Assembly (NCBI RefSeq): GCF_023715155.1
Contig: NZ_JAMBNQ010000016.1
Coordinates: forward strand, 1-64,000
Source: Neobacillus mesonae
GTDB lineage: Bacteria > Bacillota > Bacilli > Bacillales > Cytobacillaceae
DNA: 64,000 nt
Direction of reading: 5' to 3'
This document shows, one piece after another, positions 25,254 through 34,459 of the stretch. The notes below the pieces were generated by a model. The model was not told the origin of the DNA and did no database searches. It saw only the letters and a program-made list of their open reading frames with translations. Made by a program: the position numbers and the translations under genes. Position 1 is the first letter of the stretch. The number at the start of each line of letters is the position of its first letter.

Positions 25254-25549
25254 TTTTTTATTACCCCCGCTTAATAATAAATTGATTTTATTCCAAAACC
25301 AGTTTTAAACCCCTCAACAAGGTGCATGAAAGGTTTTTCCAGGCTCCATTCCAAGTATTTTCTTTTATCGTTTTAAACATGCATTTCTTATCGAAAAACT
25401 AAAATTCTGTATAAACGATGAATGAAGGCCTGGAAAATAGACCTGATTAATCAATTTAATTTTTGCTAACAACCTTTAAATGCTATTAAAATATCATAAA
25501 AAGTAAACGATTTTTTATGTGAAGCCGATTGACTCCTCTAATTTCTATT
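25254..25549. other. Intergenic stretch left of the MITE-like element
   Basis: The stretch is AT-rich with no open frame of note, no RBS followed by a start and no clear terminator. Confidence 0.5.
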
Positions 25550-25555
25550 AAATAA

Positions 25556-25809
25556 AGGCTCTGTTAAAGAGTGGTGTTGATTTTTTATAACTCTGTTGAT
25601 TGTAGTGGAAGGCACGAAGACTCCTCGTAAATGCTAATGCATTTCCTTCGTGCGTGGGAGAATTCAAGGAAGTAATTCAATGTCCTGCGGGAGTACGTGC
25701 CAGGGGAGACCCCGCAGGCGTTAGCGCCGAGGAGGCTCCCCGGAACGCCCGCGGAAAGCGAAGTGCCTGGAGCTGGAGCGAAAATCAAAAGCCAAGTTTA
25801 ACATAGCCT
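25556..25809. mobile_element. MITE-like non-autonomous repeat element (254 bases)
   Basis: The ends AGGCTcTGTTAAA (25556-25568) and TTTAACAtAGCCT (25797-25809) are inverted repeats matching at 12 of 13 positions, flanked on both sides by AAATAA (25550-25555 and 25810-25815), a possible target duplication. Subterminal TTGATTTT and AAAATCAA are also inverted. The G+C-rich core (GACCCCGCAGGCGTTAGCGC, CCCGCGGAAAGCGAAGTGCC) is very unlike its surroundings and is a repeat I recognise from many Bacillaceae genomes. It contains no gene; the open frame at 25585-25788 is incidental. Confidence 0.7.
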
Positions 25810-25867
25810 AAATAATAAGAAGTAAGCACTTGAAGTAATTTAATGAACACAATTTATTCCATTGTAC

Positions 25868-26497
25868 TTATAGTGTTTTTTGACATTTAACCATTATAAA
25901 TTTAAATGGCGGTTTATTTGTGTTATCCTTGTGCGGCTCAATGACTTCCGAAATTTCCATCAGTCCATATTTTCCAAATTCTTGTTTTATCGAGTCAGAA
26001 TCATAAAAAAACATTTTTACCCCATCTTTTGTCTCGAAAAAGTCTTTACCCAGCTGTTTGCCCTTTCCATACATTGGGGCTTCTTTTGAAATAGTAATAA
26101 AAATCATATATCCTTTTGGCTTTAACTGGTTATAGCAATCTTTAATAAACTTTTCTCTCTCATAATGATTCAATAAGTGTATAAGTGCATAACAAAATAT
26201 ACCATCATAAAGTTTGTTATCAAAAGGCATATCGGTTACTGAGCCATGAAAAATAGTAATATTAAGCCCATTTTGCCTTGCCAATTCTATCGCTGTTTTT
26301 GAAATCTCAATACCTGTTACATTTATTCCATTGTCAATAAAAGCCTTTGCATTTCTGCCATATCCCATACCTGGTATCAAGATATCTTTAACTTTCTTTT
26401 TAAGGAAAAAATCCTTTGCCAAAATGGCGGAATCTGAAGGTTCAAATCCCCACATCATTTGATTTTTTACAAAACTTGATTCCCAAAATTCTGTCAT
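25868..26497 (-). CDS. Class I SAM-dependent methyltransferase
   Basis: The protein has 209 residues. Motif I is ILIPGMGYGRNAKAF, with a Met where Gly/Gly is more usual, followed by GIEISKTAIELAR (acidic loop), GSVTDMPFDNKLYDGIFCYALIHLL (motifs II-III) and LKPKGYMIFITIS. This resembles the Methyltransf_25 and TehB-like groups. The acceptor substrate is unknown. AAGGAG lies upstream of the ATG. It begins a lone minus-strand unit ending just left of the MITE-like element. Confidence 0.85.
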   Translation of the reverse strand: MTEFWESSFVKNQMMWGFEPSDSAILAKDFFLKKKVKDILIPGMGYGRNAKAFIDNGINVTGIEISKTAIELARQNGLNITIFHGSVTDMPFDNKLYDGIFCYALIHLLNHYEREKFIKDCYNQLKPKGYMIFITISKEAPMYGKGKQLGKDFFETKDGVKMFFYDSDSIKQEFGKYGLMEISEVIEPHKDNTNKPPFKFIMVKCQKTL

Positions 26498-26884
26498 ACC
26501 TTAATCTCCTTTACAAATACTGCACTCAGTCTTTAAAATCCATTGTTTTAGTATAAAAGCCGTATGTATTAGTATGCCCTCAAATAGTAGTTCCAAGCTT
26601 AAAATAACCTTGCATGCCAATAATAGTTAGTTACTTGTTCGTTATATATTCCTCTCAAATTCAGCTCCGCCAAAATGGAATTATCCACGAAATGATATCA
26701 AATTTCAATATCGATTTAAAACACACTAGTTTGATTAATTGTTATAAATTTGATTTCATTTTTCTATAAAAAGATATTTAAGAAGATTCATATAAAAAAC
26801 TAACATGACAACTGGAATCAATATTATTCTAGCAATATGCCTGTTCTATCTGCTTTTTATTTATGATGGCTCTAATATATATAG
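26498..26884. other. Intergenic stretch without a recognised feature
   Basis: No open frame with an RBS, RNA gene or repeat is apparent. The sequence is AT-rich. Confidence 0.4.
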
Positions 26885-26931
26885 AAAAGCAATGCCTTAT
26901 CCAAAATATTTGGATGAAAGGCATTGCTTTT
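26885..26931. terminator. Long hairpin terminator
   Basis: AAAAGCAATGCCTT pairs perfectly with AAGGCATTGCTTTT, with an inner CCAAA/TTTGG stem, followed by TTCC on the plus strand. It lies 75 bases downstream of the small minus-strand gene at 27006-27125, whose transcript it would end. Confidence 0.7.
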
Positions 26932-27005
26932 TCCTTTAAAAACTATGTGAAACTCGAACTTTTCTTGAAACAGTAATGCAAATGTGTATAAATGATTTAT
27001 ACTGA

Positions 27006-27125
27006 TTACTTTTTAATTTTTTCTGAAGCTTTCAACACCACTTTTTCAAGTCCATCATTTGCAAATTCTACATCGTTTTTTGGCATTGCCGGGTTTTTCT
27101 TTAGTTCCTTCTTGTTTTTAGACAT
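27006..27125 (-). CDS. Small basic hypothetical protein (39 residues)
   Basis: The ATG at 27125 has GGTGGTGA five bases upstream and opens a 39-codon frame, MSKNKKELKKNPAMPKNDVE and onward, ending KASEKIKK. The protein is hydrophilic and lysine-rich, like many small spore or stress proteins of Bacillus, but I do not recognise its family. It has its own terminator. Confidence 0.6.
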   Translation of the reverse strand: MSKNKKELKKNPAMPKNDVEFANDGLEKVVLKASEKIKK

Positions 27126-27278
27126 ATTGTCACCACCTTTTCACCGAGTTCGCATTCTTAATAGGCACCCGCTTTTTTAGTTTGGATTCTTTTTTGCCGG
27201 CTATACAATAGGAATGCTCTCATCATCTTTTATTAAATAAGGTGGCAGGAACTTTCGCGATTACCGTCCGCTTATGGT

Positions 27279-27815
27279 TTAATAATTGTATTCATTTGAT
27301 GGGATCACGACTAATTTACTATGTGGTGTACTAACTTTACTTAAGTTTGTATTATGGTGTTTAATAATTTGTTCTGCAGTCAGGGTATCATCTACTGTCG
27401 TATGGCCATCCTCGATTAAAGTGACTTGGTACCCTAATGACAATGCTGCCCGGCAAGTCGTATCGATACAGTATTCGGTCCGAACCCCCACTACGGTGAG
27501 ATGGGTAATGCCCCTTTTTTTCAATTCATCATGCAGCAACGTTTGATAAAATGAATCGGCAGCCTGTTTTGGGATAATAACGTCTTGCTTTCGAGGTGTG
27601 ATACCGGGTGCAAACTGCCAAAACTGTGTTCCTTTTTTCAGAACATCACTTTGCGGATCCTCGTATTGAATATAAAAAATGTCAATCTTTTCGGCCTCCG
27701 CTTTAGAAATCATTTGCCGGATCACTTTCATCGTTTCCTCCTGTTTATATGTACCCCAAATTGGCCCCAGCTGCATGTCGATAACAATCAAGGCTGAATT
27801 CTTCTCTCCCATCAT
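27279..27815 (-). CDS. Cysteine hydrolase (isochorismatase-like)
   Basis: The protein has about 178 residues. The motif ALIVIDMQLGPIW provides the catalytic Asp, Lys lies in DVIIPKQAADSF, and the nucleophile is the Cys of VVGVRTEYCIDTTCRAALSLG. This is the isochorismatase-like/nicotinamidase superfamily, which hydrolyses amide or vinyl ether bonds. Three consecutive ATG codons follow GAGGGGG; the middle one (27815) is spaced best. Without the metal-site Asp/His pattern of nicotinamidases being clear, no substrate is assigned. Confidence 0.85.
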   Translation of the reverse strand: MMGEKNSALIVIDMQLGPIWGTYKQEETMKVIRQMISKAEAEKIDIFYIQYEDPQSDVLKKGTQFWQFAPGITPRKQDVIIPKQAADSFYQTLLHDELKKRGITHLTVVGVRTEYCIDTTCRAALSLGYQVTLIEDGHTTVDDTLTAEQIIKHHNTNLSKVSTPHSKLVVIPSNEYNY

Positions 27816-28095
27816 CATTTCCCCCTCTATTCAAATCTTTCTGCCTTATCAAATTACCTGCGGACCATCTTTACAAATGCTTGGATCCCAATACCTGTGC
27901 TAATATACATAAAACGTTAAGAACACTGGATCATCAAAAGTCATTTCCAGATAAAAATATACCATTATTTGGATATTGTAAAGTGGTATTTGTGAAAAAA
28001 AACTTTTGTAAAATTAAGAAAAATATACTAGTAATATTATCCCATCCGAGGTATAATTTACCTGTTTTATGACTTTAGTACCAGGGAGGTCTTTT

Positions 28096-31000
28096 ATGAC
28101 TTGGTTTACCAAATGGGCATTGCGAAATAAAGCGGCGTTGATTTTCGCAGTAATTGCCTCGATGATTTTTGGCATTTTTAGCTACACCACGATTCCAATG
28201 GAACTGATGCCGTCTGCCAATCAGCCATATGTAACGATTTCGACAGTTGGAAACGGTATGGATGCCGTAAGCATGGATGAACAAGTAACGCAGCCAATTG
28301 AAAAGGCATTGAACGGCGTTAGAGGAAAACAAAGTGTAGTTGCTCAAACAGGAAATAACTTTAGCCAGTTGACCGTGACATTTGAATCAAAAATGGATGT
28401 AAAAGAAGCAAAACAGCAAATTGAAGAAAGAATTTCAATGGTTAATCTCCCGAGCGGGGTCATGAAACCATACGTCATCAACCTCAACACATCTGAAATT
28501 CCGATTGTGGAATTAGGACTCACCTTCGAAAAGGAAATTGGCAATCATGAGCTGAATATTGTAGAAAACGAGATCATGCCGTTGTTCAAAGACTTAAAAG
28601 GTGTCGGCAATGTCATTACGAATGGCGGAAGAAATCAGCAAGTGATGATTAAAGTAGACCCCTCCAAATTGTCGGCAGCCCATTTTCCGCTTGAAAAGCT
28701 GTACACACTCCTTCAAGGGAAAACGGCTTCTGTTGCAATCGGTGAACAAACGATGAACAATGAAGCCACAAGCATCATCGTAACTGGAAAATTAGAATCA
28801 CTTGATGAACTTAAAAATATCCAGTTAAATAGTAAAACTAAACTACAAGATGTTGCTGCTATTACCATGCAAAAAGAAACCGAAAGCATCACCCATTTGA
28901 ATGGAAAGAGTTTTATCGATGTCGTCATTCAAAAGGATTCCACCTCTAATGCCGTTACACTTGGAAACCAGGTGGAGGATGCAGTAAAAAAAATCAATAA
29001 GGATTACAATGGAACACTTCAAGCAACGATCGTGATGAATTTAGCAGATACCGTTCTTGACTCCATCAATTCCATGACAAAAGAAGTATTGACCGGGGCG
29101 TTATTTGCCACCCTTATAATCTGGATATTCCTTCGCAGTTTCCGAATGACTCTGATTACAATTATCAGTATACCATTGTCTCTTTTCATTACGATGATCT
29201 TGCTTTCCTTCTTTGGCGTTACCTTGAACATTCTTACGCTAGGAGGAATTGCCGTATCAGTCGGACGCCTCGTGGATGACAGTATTGTGGTGGTAGAGAA
29301 CATTTACCGTAGAAAGCAAACGAATGATTTGACCCCTGCCTTTCTTATTGAATCGGTAAAAGAAGTGGGATCGGCCATCACGTCATCCACTCTCACAACA
29401 GTTGCGGTATTCCTGCCAATGTTGATTGTTTCTGGAGGATTAAGAGATCTGGTTGCTCCGTTTGCGATTACAATCACTTGTTCATTACTGTCTTCACTGC
29501 TTGTTTCGCTGACAGTCGTACCAGCACTTAGTGCTCGTATGATGAAAAAGGTGAAGGTGAAGGAACATAAGTCAAAAACATTCTACCCTGCTGTATTGAA
29601 TTGGTCGCTAAATCATAAATGGCTTCCGATCACGTTAGCTATTCTTGTTGTGGCCGGTTCTATCGTTTTATTTTTGAGCATGCCTAAAGGTTCAGTCGAT
29701 CAGAAAGACTCCGCCTACATAGCCATTAATCTTCGCTATGATAACGGGACTCCATTCAGTGAAATAAAAGACGGGGCTGCAAAAATGGAAGACATTCTTT
29801 CAGATAGAGGAGGAGTAAAAACCCATATTACGGTGGCAGGAGTTAATGAAGATGCTGCCCAATATGGCAATATGCAAGATGAAAACGAAGTTCGATTTAT
29901 GGTTTTCCCTAAAGCAGGGATTGACTCTGCTAAGTTTGTAAAAGACATTCGAAAAACAAAAAACCAGTTTCCAAATGCAGTATTGACGGCTGACACAGCC
30001 GGTTTGCTCGGAACTAATACAACGACTGTTTCCGTTGATGTTCTTGGAAAGAACGATGACGATATTAAAAAAGCAGCTGAAATGGTAAAGAAAGAAATAA
30101 TCGGTATTAAAGGTGTTGAAAAAGTAGAAAGCAATGACCAGAATACAAAACCAACCATCACCATTGAAGTGGATTCCAAATTGTCCAATGCACAGGAAGT
30201 CTCCCAATCTATTTATGCGATGATTAATCCTGCTGTGATTGGGAGCGTAAAAATTGACAATCGGACCACAGCTGTAAAATTAGGAGCTCTAAAAGAAATA
30301 AAAACGGTGGACGATATAAAAAATCTGCAGCTGATGACGCCAAATGGACCTGTTGCTATTTCAAAGATTGCTAAAGTGAAAGAAAGCGAGGAACAAGGAA
30401 CGATCTTTACAAAAGACGGCCACCATTATCTACGGGTAACAGCACAAGTCAATCCGGATAAAATGGTAGACGTAACCGGCAACATTCAAAAAGAACTCCT
30501 TACTTGGAACAAAGATAAAACGTTTGCCGAAGGAACACGTGCTGAATTGACAGGTTCCTCGATGGAATCCTCCGACCAGCTAGCGGAACTTGCCAAACTG
30601 TCCATGTTTTCCATAGGAATCGTGTTTATGATTTTGCTGGTGACGTTAAAGTCTTTCCGGGCAAGCATTGCAATCCTGATATCATTGCCTCTGGCAGCGA
30701 TTGGTTCGCTTTTAGGTCTAGTAGTCACCCATTCAAGCATCAATATTTCCTCAGGTATTGGAATGCTGATGCTCGTGGGAATTGTGGTAACCAACGCCAT
30801 CGTACTCGTAGACCGAATCCGTCATAACGAGGAAAGGATGACTATCCGCGAAGCCATTATGGAGGCGGGAACTGTCCGGCTCCGTCCGATTCTTATGACT
30901 GCACTGGCAACGGTGTTTGCTATGCTGCCGCTTCTGGTTGCACATGAATCAGCAATGAGTTTAAATCTTGTTTCAAAGGGGCTTGCTGTGGTCGTCATTT

Positions 31001-31128
31001 TTGGACTCATCGTGTCCACCCTTTTAACGTTGATTATAATCCCAACATTCTATGAATTATTCCATTACCGGCAAGCTAAAAAGCAAAGGCTGCAGGCTGA
31101 CCAAGCATCAGGAACTTTAGGTCAGTAA
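28096..31128 (+). CDS. RND family efflux transporter (HAE1/SwrC-like)
   Basis: The protein has 1010 residues from the ATG at 28096, six bases after GGGAGG. It shows the two-fold RND architecture: helix 1 (ALIFAVIASMIFGIFSYTTI), a large extracellular porter domain, helices 2-6 with GGIAVSVGRLVDDSIVVVENI containing the paired Asp relay, and the repeat in the second half (GIGMLMLVGIVVTNAIVLVD). Gram-positive RND pumps of the SwrC/YerP type export surfactants, lipopeptides or fatty acids without an outer-membrane partner; no membrane-fusion gene is adjacent here. Confidence 0.93.
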   Translation: MTWFTKWALRNKAALIFAVIASMIFGIFSYTTIPMELMPSANQPYVTISTVGNGMDAVSMDEQVTQPIEKALNGVRGKQSVVAQTGNNFSQLTVTFESKMDVKEAKQQIEERISMVNLPSGVMKPYVINLNTSEIPIVELGLTFEKEIGNHELNIVENEIMPLFKDLKGVGNVITNGGRNQQVMIKVDPSKLSAAHFPLEKLYTLLQGKTASVAIGEQTMNNEATSIIVTGKLESLDELKNIQLNSKTKLQDVAAITMQKETESITHLNGKSFIDVVIQKDSTSNAVTLGNQVEDAVKKINKDYNGTLQATIVMNLADTVLDSINSMTKEVLTGALFATLIIWIFLRSFRMTLITIISIPLSLFITMILLSFFGVTLNILTLGGIAVSVGRLVDDSIVVVENIYRRKQTNDLTPAFLIESVKEVGSAITSSTLTTVAVFLPMLIVSGGLRDLVAPFAITITCSLLSSLLVSLTVVPALSARMMKKVKVKEHKSKTFYPAVLNWSLNHKWLPITLAILVVAGSIVLFLSMPKGSVDQKDSAYIAINLRYDNGTPFSEIKDGAAKMEDILSDRGGVKTHITVAGVNEDAAQYGNMQDENEVRFMVFPKAGIDSAKFVKDIRKTKNQFPNAVLTADTAGLLGTNTTTVSVDVLGKNDDDIKKAAEMVKKEIIGIKGVEKVESNDQNTKPTITIEVDSKLSNAQEVSQSIYAMINPAVIGSVKIDNRTTAVKLGALKEIKTVDDIKNLQLMTPNGPVAISKIAKVKESEEQGTIFTKDGHHYLRVTAQVNPDKMVDVTGNIQKELLTWNKDKTFAEGTRAELTGSSMESSDQLAELAKLSMFSIGIVFMILLVTLKSFRASIAILISLPLAAIGSLLGLVVTHSSINISSGIGMLMLVGIVVTNAIVLVDRIRHNEERMTIREAIMEAGTVRLRPILMTALATVFAMLPLLVAHESAMSLNLVSKGLAVVVIFGLIVSTLLTLIIIPTFYELFHYRQAKKQRLQADQASGTLGQ

Positions 31129-31156
31129 ATGTAAAATCAATTTATAGTAAAAAATA

Positions 31157-31198
31157 AAAGGATTGCATATATTAAATAAGAAATATGTGCAGTCCTTT
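31157..31198 (+). terminator. Terminator of the RND gene
   Basis: AAAGGATTGCATAT pairs with ATATGTGCAGTCCTTT (one bulge, one wobble), followed by TTTTATC, 29 bases after the stop. Confidence 0.75.
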
Positions 31199-31367
31199 TT
31201 ATCAAAATTCCCTTTTAAGATCAAAACATCCAGTAAAAGTCCTTTTCTGTCCCTAACTTTAGGCATGCCGCTCTGTAGGTTCTTCTTAGGTTAAATTAGG
31301 TCGTTAAACTCGATTGAGATTGTCACTTCAGATATTTTAGTAATATAGAGATGTGGAGTTGAATAGG

Positions 31368-32135
31368 ATGATTATCCGCGAGCGTGAAGATCGTTTTATT
31401 ATGATCAAACAGCATGACCACGCCAAAATATCAGGAACCATTGCACAGAACTGGAAAAATAGTTATTTTAACGGAATGGATTGGAAAGATGAAGTCATTT
31501 TAGCCATCCGCGAACACGATTGCGGCTGGATTGAAGCTGACTCAGACCCATTATGGAATATCCAGCAAGACAAACCATACTCTTTTACAGACTATCCAAT
31601 AGAGTCAAAGACTGTCATTTATAAAAAAGGGATTGATGAGGTTGAAAGAAAAAGTAAGTATGCAAGTTTACTTTGCAGTTTGCATTATATATCTTTCCTC
31701 CAGAATGATGGTCAATTCGCCGCTAAGCAGTTTGTGACAGATGAAAGAAACAGACTACGGCGCATTTTTTATGAGTTGGGAATTCAGGGAGATATGAAAA
31801 TGGAAAGCCTTGTCATGGACCACCTTAAAATCCTAAAGTTTTGCGATAACCTCTCCCTTTATATCTGCCTGAACGAAGCCGGGGTTGAAAAAGAGAACGA
31901 GCATCCCTTTTACCGAAACGGATTCCCAGAAGCTTTTCCTTTCGCTAATAACCAGCTCATTCATGCTTACTGGTTAGGCCAAGAAACAGTTTCACTATCT
32001 TTTTCCCCGTTGTATAAAGAAATCCAGGTTTTTTTACCTTTTAAGGAAGTGAAAAAGGAGGTAATAAGGTCAAACTGTATTTCCAAAGCATATACTGATA
32101 CTCCTGAACTTAAAAGAAGAGTGAAATTCATCTAA
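31368..32135 (+). CDS. DUF3891 family protein
   Basis: The protein has 255 residues, starting at the ATG at 31368, nine bases after GGAG; an in-frame GTG at 31353 is less likely. The sequence begins MIIREREDRFIMIKQHDHAK and contains IREHDCGWIEAD and PFKEV-like segments typical of DUF3891. Its HDHA and EHDCGW motifs resemble HD-type metal-binding residues, but no activity is known to me. It is a single-gene unit between two terminators. Confidence 0.85.
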   Translation: MIIREREDRFIMIKQHDHAKISGTIAQNWKNSYFNGMDWKDEVILAIREHDCGWIEADSDPLWNIQQDKPYSFTDYPIESKTVIYKKGIDEVERKSKYASLLCSLHYISFLQNDGQFAAKQFVTDERNRLRRIFYELGIQGDMKMESLVMDHLKILKFCDNLSLYICLNEAGVEKENEHPFYRNGFPEAFPFANNQLIHAYWLGQETVSLSFSPLYKEIQVFLPFKEVKKEVIRSNCISKAYTDTPELKRRVKFI

Positions 32136-32174
32136 TGAGCAAATTTAAATAGATCATTTTATCACTCTTAAAAA

Positions 32175-32214
32175 TAGAACAAAGGCTGGTTGTGAAACCA
32201 AGCCTTTGTTCTAT
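32175..32214. terminator. Bidirectional terminator
   Basis: AGAACAAAGGCTGGTT pairs with AACCAAGCCTTTGTTCT (one bulged base) between the converging DUF3891 gene and the small minus-strand gene. It has A and T runs on both sides. Confidence 0.8.
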
Positions 32215-32222
32215 TTATACTA

Positions 32223-32360
32223 TTAAAACCACAATCTTTTATTATAATCATATTCATAAATATCATAATTTTCTTCTATTTCTATATCTTTTTTAGGGGT
32301 ACACTCCTCACATAGTTCGTCCGACTGAGTATGTTCACATTGCTCAAGAATAGATTCCAT
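32223..32360 (-). CDS. Small acidic hypothetical protein with a CxxC motif (45 residues)
   Basis: The ATG at 32360 has AAAGGGGAT eight bases upstream. The product begins MESILEQCEHTQSDELCEEC and ends YDYNKRLWF. The Cys/His arrangement (C-E-H, then C-E-E-C) could bind a metal such as zinc. I do not know the family. It converges with DUF3891 on a shared terminator. Confidence 0.6.
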   Translation of the reverse strand: MESILEQCEHTQSDELCEECTPKKDIEIEENYDIYEYDYNKRLWF

Positions 32361-32664
32361 TGTTCGTATCCCCTTTCCTATTTGTTATTTATTATTATAA
32401 TGGAAACGGTTACATTTGTCTTGTGTTTTTTATTGGAAATCAAAAAAATAGTAAAAGGTTCCTGGCTCTGCTAGTTTCTCTTACCTAATTTTCCTAAAAC
32501 ATGTTTTCATAAAATAATGTTCAGATATCCAATTGAATAACTTCTTCCCCTGATAGATCTTTTCAGTAAAATGAACACTTTTCTCCACTATTTAGCCATT
32601 TGTTTGTGTTTCTGGCAAAACATAGACATCCCATCCACTTTTTGTTAAAAATTCAACAAAAATA
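32361..32664. other. Intergenic stretch without a recognised gene
   Basis: I see an open but start-less reading frame on the minus strand near 32600-32730 and no other feature. Nothing here has an RBS. Confidence 0.35.
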
Positions 32665-32690
32665 GCGTTAAATCCTTGTTGGATTAACGC
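32665..32690 (-). terminator. Terminator of the DNA alkylation repair gene
   Basis: GCGTTAATCC pairs with GGATTTAACGC (one extra base) on the minus strand, followed by TATTTTTG. It lies 40 bases after the stop codon. Confidence 0.65.
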
Positions 32691-32730
32691 CTTAAAATTA
32701 AAAATTGCTTCGCGATTGGCGGGCCTGGTT

Positions 32731-33438
32731 TTAACATCTTACATATTTACGTTTAAAACCAAGCCTGCCTTTATCGACTTCTTTCAGAATACTATCGTAA
32801 GCATTTAAGAAACTGCTTTTTTTCTTGTCCCGCTTCATTTCTACTGGACCTACTTCCTTTGCGGTCTCGACTGCCTTTTCATGCAAGGGTATATATGAAA
32901 TACCAACGGTGTATAGAAAATTATTCATTGAGGATTTCGTTCGTTCCGGTGAATCATGTATCGTATTTTTTACCATATCAAGCATATGGGAAATCTTGCT
33001 TTCAGAAAATTCAACGTCCTTTCGATTCCCTAAAAGCCAGCAGTAGCAGCTCCATCCTGCTGACATTCTCAGCTCTTCCCCGCTTGCGATCCATTTATCA
33101 GCCACTTCCTGTGCAATATCTGCCTCTGCTAAAGTTACTGCTACCACATAATCAGACAGCATATAGAAATAGGCCGAATCCATCCAACGGTCAAAATCCG
33201 ACTCAGTCATGGCTTTTGGATCTGCAATAATGCCTGCAAAATACATGGCATCGTAGTTCCCTGTGGCATAAAGCTCTTCCGCTAAAATTTGATTTATTTT
33301 TATCTTTTTTGCGATTGGTTTCATAGCACCTGTAGCTACGCCAAAAACCGGCTCATGTGCACCATTGGATATATATATTTTTTTCGTTCGTTCCTTGCCA
33401 AGAGCTTCAAGCTCATTCATAACCATTTCTACATTCAT
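32731..33438 (-). CDS. DNA alkylation repair protein (AlkD-like HEAT-repeat family)
   Basis: The protein has 235 residues and belongs to the DNA_alkylation_repair family (PF08713), made of HEAT-like helical repeats that hold damaged DNA. Family features seen are GVATGAMKPIAKKI near residue 33, LYATGNYDAMYFAGIIADP near 56-75 and SGEELRMSAGWSCYCWLLG near 118-137. Some members (AlkC/AlkD) excise alkylated purines without flipping the base; this branch may be structural only. It is monocistronic. Confidence 0.85.
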   Translation of the reverse strand: MNVEMVMNELEALGKERTKKIYISNGAHEPVFGVATGAMKPIAKKIKINQILAEELYATGNYDAMYFAGIIADPKAMTESDFDRWMDSAYFYMLSDYVVAVTLAEADIAQEVADKWIASGEELRMSAGWSCYCWLLGNRKDVEFSESKISHMLDMVKNTIHDSPERTKSSMNNFLYTVGISYIPLHEKAVETAKEVGPVEMKRDKKKSSFLNAYDSILKEVDKGRLGFKRKYVRC

Positions 33439-33871
33439 CGTTTAACACTTCCGTCTTTTGAGTTGTTTCTCTTACTTTTCCGTTCCTCATAACCATTACC
33501 ATTATCTTATAACAAACTACTGTTTGCCAGCTAAACTATCTTCAAAGCGCATAAGTTTATGGAGGAATCCAATTAATGCGATATAGTTATAGTTATTCGC
33601 AGCATGCTTGCTCTTTCTAACATGTAAGTTACCTGCTATGCCCTCAGACCCAATACCTTTCTGCTGCTAACTTGATGATAGAAACTTGTTATAAATATTA
33701 ATTTATATACTTTGAGGAGAATTATAAAAAGAACAGACATTTACTGACAGACATCAAGTAAATGAACGATTATAATTTTAATTGAAATAAAGTGTCTAAA
33801 ATTTCATTCATTTTTAATCAACGATGTTAGAAGACTTTAAAAAAAGAAAATGCAGATAAGGGGAAATAAAC
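33439..33871 (+). promoter_or_regulatory. Intergenic region with an inverted repeat over a probable promoter
   Basis: CATTTACT (33738-33745) and AGTAAATG (33757-33764) are perfect inverted repeats, and TATAAT lies at 33771-33776, about 95 bases before the DinB gene at 33872. The repeat would cover the -35 region. The rest of the gap holds nothing I can identify. Confidence 0.35.
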
Positions 33872-34336
33872 ATGTCTATTGATACAGAGATAGCCTATCA
33901 TCATTGGGCAAATGTGAGGTTATTAGAACATATCAGTCGTTTAAAAAAGGATATTTTCATGAAAGAAGTAAAAAGTATTTTTCCTAGTCTGGCAGCTGCT
34001 TTTGAACACATTTATAAAGTTGATGCTTTATGGTTAAAACGAATCTTAGGTGAAAAACAACCCGATTTTGAAGAGGTCACATTTGAAACCCCGATAGATG
34101 CAATAAAGCATTTTGAGAGCAATCTGGTCCTATTTAAACAATTAAGTTCTAAAAAAGAAATCATTGTCTATAAAAATACGAAGGGTGAAATCTTTCGGAA
34201 TGACAGTCAAGAGATCTTCAGGCATCTAGTGAATCATGGCACCTATCATCGGGGCAATGTATCTGCTATGCTTCACCAGCTGGGAGAAAAAAGTGTTTCG
34301 AATGATTATATTATTTTTCTCAGAGAAGAAATTTGA
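33872..34336 (+). CDS. DinB family protein
   Basis: The protein has 154 residues in the DinB/DUF664 four-helix family. The three probable metal-binding histidines are in AAAFEHIYKVDALW (near residue 47), and in FRHLVNHGTYHRGNVSAML (near 120-125). It differs clearly from the DinB protein at 24750-25253. Such proteins include mycothiol/bacillithiol-dependent transferases. GGGGAAA lies upstream of the ATG. No neighbour shares its strand. Confidence 0.85.
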   Translation: MSIDTEIAYHHWANVRLLEHISRLKKDIFMKEVKSIFPSLAAAFEHIYKVDALWLKRILGEKQPDFEEVTFETPIDAIKHFESNLVLFKQLSSKKEIIVYKNTKGEIFRNDSQEIFRHLVNHGTYHRGNVSAMLHQLGEKSVSNDYIIFLREEI

Positions 34337-34373
34337 TAAAAAACACGGAACATGCAGGTACATGCCCGGTCAA

Positions 34374-34410
34374 GCAATGGACGGCTCCATCTAAAGCGGC
34401 CGTCTATTGC
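34374..34410 (+). terminator. Terminator of the DinB-family gene
   Basis: GCAATGGACGGC pairs with GCCGTCTATTGC (one G-U), followed by GTTTTTAT. It lies 38 bases after the stop codon. Confidence 0.85.
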
Positions 34411-34459
34411 GTTTTTATTTACCACCGTATGACAGCTTGTGCCAACTGAGGCTTAAAAA

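Noticed and set aside
25585..25788. 67-codon open frame on the minus strand
   Set aside because: It lies entirely inside the G+C-rich MITE-like element and has the composition of the repeat, not of a gene.
32600..32730. Start-less minus-strand frame reading GFNAIFVEFLTKSGWDVYVL
   Set aside because: It is only about 48 codons, lacks a start codon and includes the terminator of the alkylation repair gene; probably chance or very old debris.
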